This document shows positions 12,588-21,585 of a stretch of 64,000 bases of DNA, piece after piece; the stretch's first letter is position 1, and each line of letters begins with the position of its first letter. Origin of the DNA: Hemileia vastatrix. Lineage: Eukaryota; Basidiomycota; Pucciniomycetes; Pucciniales; Zaghouaniaceae. A program made the position numbers and the translations under genes. A model generated the notes under the pieces. That model had not been told where the DNA came from and ran no database searches. It worked only from the letters and a program-made list of their open reading frames with translations. Where the stretch lies: contig JASXTE010000001.1 in NCBI GenBank assembly GCA_030280995.1, forward strand, positions 4,397,001 to 4,461,000. Reading direction: 5' to 3'.

Positions 12588-13204
12588 CACCACGCAATAT
12601 GGGGGGCGGACTTGCTAGCAAGTCCGCAACTTGAAGTCAGATGGAAATCAGATGGAACTCAGACTGAAGTAATACTGAACTTTCACTTGAAGTATCACAC
12701 AAATAATAATGGATCTATATTGAAAACATTGTGAAAGTGTGAGGATAACTGAATGGAAGCCAGAAAAAATCATTCCATGAGTCTACTCAATGCAAAGTAT
12801 TTTTTGAAGCAACTTATTTAAATAATACTTTATTAAATTAAGTTTATCAATAAAAATTGATTGACAATATTGCAATTCTTAAATACAATAATTTGACTTT
12901 TTCTATTACTTACAACTGTTTTTACAGAATTGAAAACTATGTTTCAGGTAATATTTTATGGAAGTGAACTCTGTTCTTCGCCCGAAGAACAGAGTTCATC
13001 CTCCTATTTTCACACTCTGTTTGCACCAATCTCCATCGCTTTCAATATTTTATGGAAGTGAACTCTGTTCTTCGCCCAAAGAACAGAGTTCATCCTCCTA
13101 TTTTCACACTCTGTTTGCACCAATCTCCATCCCTTTCAATTCTATCAACACATGCTTGTCTTCTCTCCCCATGCCTTTCGCTATCCTCCCAGCCCCATTG
13201 TATG
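12588..13204. mobile_element. Truncated copy of the long CACTA-like MITE, with an internal tandem duplication
   Basis: Starts CACCACGCAATATGGGGGG and the GGACTTGCTAGCAAGTCC palindrome, then follows the 887-bp element at 27618 closely. Similarity ends near 13204, and no right terminus is present. A segment of about 94 bp is duplicated in tandem (from about 12951 and again from 13045). Each copy contains a hairpin with arms TGAACTCTGTTCTTC and its complement. Confidence 0.8.
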
Positions 13205-13280
13205 TATAATACAGAAAATAATTGTAAAATTTATGTACAAATAAATATGAACACATGAAGTGTGAAAGAAATAAAAGAAA

Positions 13281-14678
13281 CTAGTCAACAAAAAATTTCA
13301 TTAAACGTTCTATTTCTTCAACAGATTTGTTTGCTTTAATGCATTCGATCAAGAAATCTTTCTTTTTAGAACTTTCTTGGAGATCATGCTTATACTTCAT
13401 CTGTTCCATTAAGTTTTGATGCTCGAGTGTTTTTTCCTTATTTTTGGATTTTTCAATACTAAGAGTTAACTCAAACTTCTTCTCCTCCAAATCTTGGGCC
13501 CTACCATCCTTCTGTAAAGAGAGCTCAAACTTCTTCTCCTCCAAATCTTGGATCCGAGCATCCTTCCGTAAGGAGAGCTCATACTTCCTCTCATCCAAAT
13601 CTTGTACTCTGTCATCCCTCCTTAAAGAGAGCTCGTATTTCTTCTTTTCAAAGCTCAGTGTCTCTTTAGCAATTTCCACTTGTTCTAGAGTGAGAATAAA
13701 AATTAACATAAAGTAGAAGAAAAGCAGAGTAAAGTAATAAGAGGTATGATATCACTTACCAGCATCACGTTTCTCTAAAAACTGTTCCATCGAAGAAAAA
13801 GGTGTTTGTGATGAAGTATCACTTTTTTGTCTTCTTTGGGAGAGGAAATTTAGACTAGTTGAAGCCCTTCTCTTTTTGTTCAACGTAGCATTTTCCTCCT
13901 CATCATTGTCACTAGCTTCAGACTCAGTTGATTGAGGATCCTGGGTTTGTTCATCAGCCTTTTAAGAAATAAGAAAAATATAAGTAAATAAAAAAATAGA
14001 ATTGATAAGATAAAAGAAACAGACCTGAGTTAGATTGGGTTGGGTTAAATCGCCAATAGGATCAATAGCAAAGCTATCTAGATTCGTAGAATTTAGAAGA
14101 GGGGAGGCTTGAGTGGAGGAAGAGGATGGGAAAAGATTTGCTTCGACATCATGTTCGGAGATAGGATCTTCTCCATCCAACATGTTTACAGGATTAAAAT
14201 CGGCTCGCTCTCCAAAAATTGCATCCATCTCTTTAAAGTAAGGACATAAAGAATCAAGTTTATTGTCTATGGATTTTATACCCTTAGTTATATCAATGTC
14301 AGTAACCCCAAAACCAGTGGAAGATGAAAGAGCCTTTGCCTTCTTGTATTTTGCTCGATAATGCTTGAAGCGTTCAGACATCTGTTTAGGCAAAAGATCA
14401 ATCCTTCCCTTGGTCTTATTGCGTAATTCATTTGCCATTAGAAGATAGCCATTAACTTTTGATGTGGGGGGCCGTCCTACTTTAGTGGCATACTCAGTAC
14501 CAAAACAAGAATCATAGTTAGATTTGGTTTTCAGCCAGTTGATAAGAATGAGATGATCATCTTTTTTTAATTAAACAATCTTTGATTTCTTGGCTGAGCA
14601 GGGAAAAGAGGAAGTAGTGGGAATTGAAGAACAACTGGGTGATAGCTGCCTTTGAGAAGATCTAGGATGACGAGGCAT
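13281..14678 (-). pseudogene. Harbinger accessory Myb/SANT-like DNA-binding protein with coiled coil, one in-frame stop
   Basis: The second gene of PIF/Harbinger elements: a Myb-like protein that binds the ends and helps bring the transposase to DNA. Three exons can be traced: 14678-14025, 13958-13760 and 13684-13281, with GT...AG introns of 66 and 75 nt; phases agree at both junctions (about 418 residues). The N-terminal trihelix-like region includes INWLKTKSNYDS, GRPPTSKVNGYLL and QMSERFKHYRAKYKKAK. Exon 2 is acidic (SDNDEEE) with a basic KKRR patch. Exon 3 is a coiled coil with four tandem ~20-residue repeats around ELSL(R/Q)KD...QDLEEKKF. A TAA at codon 36 (14573-14571) interrupts exon 1 just before the Myb region; with the rest open, it looks recent. 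Confidence 0.8.
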
Positions 14679-17618
14679 GTTATTATAAATGAAGATGAAA
14701 AGGAGCAGAAACAAGCAGATGAGATAGCGAGATGAAAAGGAGAAGAATCAAATAGATGAAATGGGGAGAAATTCTGAGCGGATAGAATGAACAGGATGGG
14801 ATGAGAATGGAAGTGCGCAGAAAGGTAGAAGGCTGGGATATCCAGAAAGTTGTCCAAGATGTGGTTATGGAAAATTGAGTAAATAAATGTCTGATAAGAG
14901 GTGAACATTGACACGTAAAGTGTCTAATAACCCAATTATTAGCAAAAATAATTGCGGAAGATAATTGGGGTATAAGGATTATTTTCCGCAATTAATTTAA
15001 TTGCGGATCGGTCAACATTGATACCCCCTAATAATTTTGAAAATAAATTATTTTAATATTTTTATAAATTTATTTAATAATATTATTAAAGATTTAACAT
15101 CACTCAGTATGCATTTGGCACACAATTTTTGCTATACTTATATAATTAATAATATAATTAAGACAAAAAATTAATCAAACAATATGTATGAGTGAGGCAC
15201 AAAGATAAAATACCAGTAGACATGTTTGTAAGAAATACCAGATGAACTGAAGAAAAATTCTAACCCAGCCACTCTCCATCATAGAATTGTCCAGCACAAG
15301 TTTGGCCAAACTTGTGCTGGACACTTTTGGTCATGGGCAGTCAGATGGGATCAATTCTCTGTATGGCAACAAAAAAATTTGTTTATCAAATTTCACTAGA
15401 ATTAGTTTGGTTTAGCTGAATCATCCACCTGCTGTTCTGCCCAATATCAGGTGTATAATTATTTATCTTTAAAGAAAAAGTCACTTATTACAATTAAGCC
15501 CTGATGGCTCCCATTTGCTTTAACACCTCTACTGGCTCTTGATAGCAGGAATTTTACTAGTATTTTTTTCATATTTGAACTCTTTGACTTTTATTTTACT
15601 CTTTTATTCCTCTTTTTACTTTTAAATTTGTATTTAATTTTTGTAAAACTAATCTTTTCTACATTTATTAACATCTATTTTAAAAAATTATTGAAGGTAT
15701 AACTTCACATGGAATGCATTTGGCACACAAGTTTTTGCTATACTAATAACATTAATAATATAATGGTGATAAAATATTAATTGGATGATAAATATGAAAG
15801 ATACAGACTAATCAAATACCAGTAGACATGTTTATGAGAAATTCAAGATGAAGGAACTGAAGAAAATTTCCACCCAAGCTACTCTCCATCATAAAAGTGT
15901 CCAGCACAAGTTTGGCCGAACTTGTGCTGGACACTTTTGGTCACATGCAGTCAGATGGGATCAATTCTCTCTATGGAAAAAAAACATTTTTTTATTAAAC
16001 TTCACTACAAGTAGTTTTGTTTAGCTGAATCATCCACCTGTCGTTCTTCCCAACCTCAGGTGTATAATTTTTTATCTTTATAAAAAAAGGTCACTTATTA
16101 AAATTTAGCCCTGATGGCTCTCATTTGTTTAAACACTTCTAATGGCTCTTGAGAGCCAGAATTTTACTAGTAATTTGTTTTTCATAATTGATCTCTTTGA
16201 GATTAATTTTACTTTTTTTATTTCTCTTTTTTTTTAATATCTATTTAAATTATTGTAAAGCTAATCATTTTCATATTTTTTTACTTTTATTTCATAATAT
16301 TATAAAAGGTATAACATCACCTGGTATGCATTTGGCACATGAGTTTTTTCTATACTTATAATATGAATAATATAATGGTGACAATAAATTAATCAAATGA
16401 TATATATGAGTGAGGCACAAAGATCAAGTACCAATGGACATGTTTATAAGAAATACCAGATTAACTGAAGAAAAATTCTACCCTAGCTACTCTCCATCAT
16501 AAATGTGTCCAGCACAAGTTCGGAAAAACTTGTGCTGGACACTTTTGGTCACATGCAGTCTGGTGTGATCGATTCTCTCTCAATCATTGCACTAGAAGTT
16601 GTTTGATATGGCTAAATGGTTCTGCTGAAGTTTTGTTAAACCTCAGATTGGAAATTTTTTGTTTTTCAAAAAAGCAATTATTGTCCAAGTTTAGTGCCAC
16701 TGGTGAGCGTTCACCCCATCATGTCTACTTGCTCTTGATGGCAGTAATTTTATTTTAATTTTTTATTTCATATTTGCTTCCTTTAATTTTACCTTTTTAT
16801 CCCTCATATTGCTTTTGTATATCAATTTTTTTTTGTAAAACAAATCATTTTCATATTTTTTTACCTTTATTTAATAATATTATAAAAGGTGTAACATCAC
16901 CCGGTATGCGTTCAGCACACGAGTTTTTGCTATACTGATAATATTAATAACATAATGGTGACAAAAAATCAATCAAATGATAAATATGAGTGAGGCACAA
17001 AGATCAAATACCAGTGGACATGTTTATAAGAAATACCAGATGAACTGAAGAAAAATTCCACCCTAGCTACTCTCCATCATAAAAGTGTCCAGCACTAGTT
17101 TGGCCGAACTTGTGCTTGACACTTTTTGTCACATGCAGTCTGATGTGATCAATTCTCTCTATTGCAATGAAAATGAATTTTTCTTCAATAATTGCACTAG
17201 AAGTTGTTTGATATGGAAAAATTGTCATCCTGAAGTTTTGGTAAAGCTCAAGTGGATTTTTTTTTATTTTTACAAAAAAGAAATTATAGTCCAAGTTTAG
17301 TGCCACTGGTGGGTGTTCACCCCATCATGTCTACTTGCTCTTGTTGGAAGGAATTTTACTTTAATTTTTTATTTCATATTTGATCCCTTTAATTTTACCT
17401 TTTTATCCCTCATATTGCTTTTGGATATCAATTTATTTTTTGTAAAACAAATCATTTTCATATTATTTTACCTTTATTTAATAATATTATAAAAGGTGTA
17501 ACATCACCCGGTATGCATTTGGCACACGAGTTTTTGCTATACTTATAATATTAATAACATAATGGTGACAAAAAATCAATCAAATGATAAATATGAGTGA
17601 GGCACCAAGGTCAAATAC

Positions 17619-18389
17619 CAATTAATCAATAGTTCTTTTTAATATTATAAATTTTTTGATTAAATAAAATGGTAATAATGAATTATATTTTTCATCCACA
17701 ATTCCACTCTAATGATTCCCACTGCACAAAAAGGGTTCACTCAGTCCTTTCCTTACTGCTTGTGCATAAATTTTATTGCCCACAGTACTACAATTTTTTG
17801 TAGTGACTATCCCACATCTGATTCAGGAAAATTTGTGAACAATATAAGTTTTTTTTACAAAAGACCTTATCATATCCAATATCCCACAAAAAATACAACC
17901 TGTTTTTGTATTGAAAGCCATTAATTATTAAGAAATTGTTAAAATAATTAGATTAGACCCTGGCACAGCTAGATCCAAACCAACCGACCTAAAGTCTTTT
18001 CAATATTGAAAACAATTAAATAAAATTATGATATCATACTAAATTATGGGCACCAACCATAATTTAGCACTTCTCATTTGCTCTGCTACAAAATGAGTGC
18101 ATGTAGCATTTTCATAATGTCAGACTGTTTTTCTTCCTTCCCTCACACCTTTAGTCCAGAATGAAAATTTAGTATGAGTTTTGGTCAAGTTGGTTTGCCA
18201 GTGTTATCTGTATGCAATATGAATTCATAATGCATATTTCTATTTATGCATAAAATAAACTCATTAAGGATCATTTTTTTGGCATTTTTCAATCATTATG
18301 CATATTTATGGATATGCATATGCATATTCATTTTACAGATTTATATGCATATTAATATATTTTATTCATGTACATATATGCACCTTTTT
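17619..18389. other. Unique AT-rich spacer without a recognisable gene
   Basis: Follows the end of the satellite array. Short open frames have no recognisable motif. Composition becomes TGCATA-rich from about 18220 onward, leading into the minisatellite. Confidence 0.5.
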
Positions 18390-18700
18390 TTTGCATATTC
18401 AATATGCATATTTTTATGCATATTCAATATGCATATTTTTATGCATATTCAATATGCATATTTTTATGCATATTCAATATGCATATTTTTATGCATATTC
18501 AATATGCATATTTTTATGCATATTCAATATGCATATTTTTATGCATATTCAATATGCATATTTTTATGCATATTCAATATGCATATTTTTATGCATATTC
18601 AATATGCATATTTTTATGCATATTCAATATGCCTATTTTTATGCATATTCAATATGCATATTTTTATGTATATTCAATATGCATATTTTTTATGCATAAT
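18390..18700. repeat. 25-bp minisatellite built on a palindromic core
   Basis: About 12 nearly perfect units of 25 bp; the core TGCATATTCAATATGCA is palindromic around a central C, joined by T-rich spacers. Degenerate units continue to about 18770. Because 25 is not a multiple of 3 and the unit has no stops in these frames, several long open frames overlap here (131-190 codons, YAYSICIF type). These are repeat artefacts. Confidence 0.95.
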
Positions 18701-18827
18701 CACTATGAATATTTTTTATGCATATTTTTATGCATATTTTTTATGCGTATTTATTCTTCATAGTCATTATGCATACACTTTAGATAGGCATTTCACCTCA
18801 ATTTTTAACATGCAATAAGTATCCACC

Positions 18828-19600
18828 TGTCACCGGACGACCTACGCACAAGGTCGAGGATGTTCCTGCAAGTGAGATGAGGGATTTATAAACTTCTTCG
18901 AAGCACAGAGGAATGATTCGAGGAAATGATTCGAAGGTCACTCGAAGTAATAGCTACGGGTTCGAGGTTCGTTTGAGAAGAAGTATAGACTAGTTTCAAA
19001 GGTAATAGTAATTCTTAAAATCTCACGAAGGGTTGGAAACTCAATAATCAAAGATTTAGGATTTAGAAATGAATTATTGAGAAAATAAAAGAAAGATACA
19101 AATAACAATGATTTAACTTTAAGGATTTACCACTATTAATGTAAATACAATTTTATAATTTAATTCTAAGGAATATCAAACCAAAACCCAACTCCTTTTA
19201 TATCCTTTGTTCCTCCTTGCATTGACCTCCCTTCCATCGCACCATTCCCATTCCATTGACCATTACTAACATACACTTAGACCCTCTTCACTAAATATCC
19301 GTCCATGCTCTATTTACCCCTTTTTAATTAATTAACAAAACTTTAATGAAAAACTACTACTGTACTATTTCGTTGAGCCTAGCGCTGTGCTTCGCTTATT
19401 GAAAAGGACTAAGGTACCCTATTGGGAGATTGACTAATTTAGATTTAGAGTTTAGGCTAGCGCAGTTAAATAGTAAGTACACAAAGGAAAATCGCAGTTG
19501 CTATGGAGAATTGCTTTCTGCGCTTCGAGTATAGATTTAGGACTTGATATTATTGATTTAATGAGTTGATTTCGCCTCGAGTGTCACATGGCGCGTGACA
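18828..19600 (-). repeat. 3' LTR of chromovirus A
   Basis: 773 bp, nearly identical to 26755-27528 with a handful of visible substitutions. The terminus towards the internal region is GTGTCACATGGCGCGTGACA, which is itself nearly palindromic. Confidence 0.93.
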
Positions 19601-19610
19601 GATGCCCGGG

Positions 19611-19618
19611 TATAAAAA
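19611..19618 (+). promoter_or_regulatory. TATA box of the antisense accessory gene in element A
   Basis: TATAAAAA, 11 nt inside the LTR border and exactly 100 nt before the ATG at 19711. It is conserved in copy 1 (376-383, minus strand). It would drive a transcript opposite to the retrotransposon genomic RNA. Function is inferred from motif, spacing and conservation. Confidence 0.55.
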
Positions 19619-19710
19619 TTGCGAACTCCGTTGAGCTTGAGCCATCTTCCCACACTAGTTTCCCTTTTTCTAATAATTTTTTCCCTCACTTCTTAATTAC
19701 TTATTTTATA

Positions 19711-20663
19711 ATGAACTGCCCCACTCCCACACCTACGCCTCCACACCCTAAAGCGGATGGGGGAATGATCACATGACAGTTTTCACAGACTTGCACGGCT
19801 TGTGAAAGCATGGAGTATTTGAGTGTCGAAAGTACGGCGACTCGAGGCCCTCGCCAGAAATGCGAGTTTTGCCGTTGGCGACGAGTGGCGTGCAATGCGT
19901 TGACGAAGAACGCGGAAATTCCAAAAGCGATTTACCAAGACTAAGTTTTGGGTAATTCCGAAAACCAAAGAGGTGGTGGAAGACATTTGGGATGTCTTGA
20001 TCGAAGATGAACAATCGGTGGGGGAAAATGATAAGGAATTAAACAACAAGATCTCAACCTGGGTAACCCAGGCCACGAGTTCGAAGCAAGGTGTCAAGGA
20101 AGAGGTCGACGAGTTGGTGGAGGAGGATGAAGATGAAGTCCCTGTTCAAGGGCGGGCACCCAAGAAACGACGGGTGGTCATCGAGGACGAGGAGGAAGAG
20201 AGAGAGGTAGAGGTCAAAGTGACGCTAAGGTTATTTCTAGAGCCTGACCCCATCTTCGAGGTAAGTTTTATTTGTGTATTTTAAGGATGAAGTTACTGAT
20301 GAGTTTTTGTTTTAGACATCGAATAACCTTGAAGAGCCAATTGCGGAGCCTGCGTCGGTTATACCAACTGAGGCAAACCCTCCGGCCACGGAAGTAATTG
20401 AAGAACCTGAAGACACCCTGGACCAGGTGTGGTCGAAGAAACCTCGTCAAGGTTGACGAGTAAGGTTTGTGGAAGAATTATGTGGGGAGGTCAACACAAT
20501 TATCGACGCGGCTTCCTTCGACGTGGCAGAGGAGCTCTTGGAGATGGGAGAGGTGGTTCCGGTAGGAGAGGAGGAGGTATTTGAGAAATGCAGGAAGGAG
20601 ATAAGGGTAGTTTTGGAGAAAATGAAAAGATTGGTTCGAGAGAAATTAAAAGAAAAGATTTGA
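19711..20663 (+). pseudogene. Antisense accessory gene of chromovirus A (zinc-cluster-like protein)
   Basis: Not a known family to me. One intron (20261-20315, GTAAGT...TTTAG) joins two exons in phase. Protein features: Met-Asn-Cys-Pro then a TPTPTPPHPKADGG segment; a cysteine block with C-TA-C, about 19 residues, then C-EF-C-RWRRVA-C (C-x2-C-x6-C); a WVIPKTKEVVEDIWDVLIED segment; a long acidic region with a basic KKRR patch; and a C-terminal charged helix ending KLKEKI. Breaks in this copy: TGA where copy 1 has CGG (about 19774), a 1-bp frameshift near 19925, and TGA for CGA near 20455. The gene faces pol, convergent and antisense. A DNA-binding regulator or silencing antagonist is conceivable; both are inference. 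Confidence 0.7.
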
Positions 20664-20957
20664 AATGAAAAGGAGATGTAAAGAAGTAGAAAAAAATTTT
20701 GTATTTTAGTTTTATTTTATTTTATTTTTTTATTGTAGGTGAATGTTATTAATTTTATAAGATTTGAGAGAGAGAGAGAAAGAAAAAAAAGAATAAAAAA
20801 TTTTTAGAATTTGAAAGAAGAATTTTAAAGAAAGAAAAAGGTTGTTTAATTGAAGGAAGTTTTAGTGTTTTTAAAAAAAAAATTTATGTAAGAGAAGAGA
20901 GAGAAAAAAGAAACGGTTTTTGTGATTGAGATGAGTTTGTTAAATTGAGGATTAAAA

Positions 20958-20992
<35 letters not shown>

Positions 20993-21585
20993 GAAATTTT
21001 AGTTGAAAAGAGAGGAAGAAGAAAGAAAAGAAAAAAAAACAGAATTTAGAATTTAAGAGAATTTGAAAAGAAGAATTATTTGTTTCAAAGAATTATTATA
21101 AGGAGATTTGGAGGTTGAAGTTAAGTTCGAGGAAATGGTCGTGTCGTACAAGATTTGATGATTCGAAGGAAAGAAAGTTTTTAAAAGAGAGAATAAATTT
21201 GTGGAAGAGAAATTTTTGAAGAGAATTTTAAATTTAAGAAAAGAATGTATTTAAAGAATTGAAAAAGAAAAGAAAGAAAATATTTAGAGAGATTTAAGAG
21301 TTTTTTATTTTATTTTATTATTAATGTTTATTCTATTTATTTTATTTTATTATTTATATTTATTCTAGTTATTTTATTTTTATTTTATTTTATTTTATTT
21401 TTATTTTATTTTATTTTAATTTTAATTTTGATTTTATTTTTAGTTGGTTTTGGAGGAAATTTTATAGAAGGAGAAGAAAGAAAAAAAGAAGAGAGAAAAA
21501 AGAAAACAAGGCTAAGAATTTTAAGAGGTGTTTTAGATTTTAAAGAAAGAAAGAAAAAGAAAAGAAAATTTTAAATAAAGAAATT
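20664..21585. other. Purine-rich (plus strand) low-complexity stretch between accessory gene and pol
   Basis: A/G-rich with GAAAGAAA-type runs, a (TA)n tract near 20960 and repeated TTTTATTTTA blocks at 21300-21430. No coding sequence is apparent. It separates the convergent 3' ends of the accessory gene and pol and may hold their terminators. Confidence 0.6.

Larger units (their letters stand above)
10085..15028. mobile_element. Complete PIF/Harbinger DNA transposon (4.9 kb)
   Basis: Both ends carry the terminal inverted repeat GGGGGTATCAATGTT. Imperfect similarity continues inward, with TATACCCCAATT found near both ends. The sequence TAATA flanks both ends, including the target duplication (Harbinger elements usually duplicate 3 bp). 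Inside are the two genes expected of an autonomous Harbinger: a DDE transposase on the plus strand and a Myb/SANT-like protein on the minus strand, in convergent orientation. Each gene has one in-frame stop, so this copy is probably recently inactive. A truncated MITE (12588-13204) is nested between the genes. Confidence 0.9.
8340..17618. repeat. Satellite array of ~600-bp units with an internal hairpin, interrupted by a Harbinger transposon
   Basis: A recognisable unit recurs with hairpins at 9729, 15285, 15893, 16501 and 17081 (spacing about 608, 608 and 580 bp on the right side). The hairpin stem is AAAAGTGTCCAGCACAAGTT paired with its complement around a 6-nt loop, and is followed by a conserved CAGTC...GATCAATTCTCT block. 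On the left, related shorter units start near 8669, 8903 and 9136 (about 233-bp period) with the stem decayed. Hairpin-to-transposon distances on the two sides (about 350 and 260 bp) add up to one ~610-bp unit, so the Harbinger element at 10085-15028 inserted into a single unit. Short open frames here are spurious. Confidence 0.85.

Noticed and set aside
12958..13258. Frames with the FTLCLHQSPSLS peptide (also 27998-28241)
   Set aside because: They come from the duplicated hairpin block of the long MITE; no sign of coding constraint.
14567..14991. Two overlapping minus-strand frames near the right end of Harbinger
   Set aside because: They overlap the terminal repeat and the Myb exon in other frames and lack motifs.
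8340..17618. Regularly spaced repeats as a possible CRISPR array
   Set aside because: Units are ~600 bp (233 bp on the left) and are tandem satellite copies in a eukaryotic context, without short repeat/spacer structure.
18246..18818. Overlapping open frames of 131-190 codons with repeated YAYSICIF-type peptides
   Set aside because: They are translations of the 25-bp minisatellite in three frames; no gene structure.
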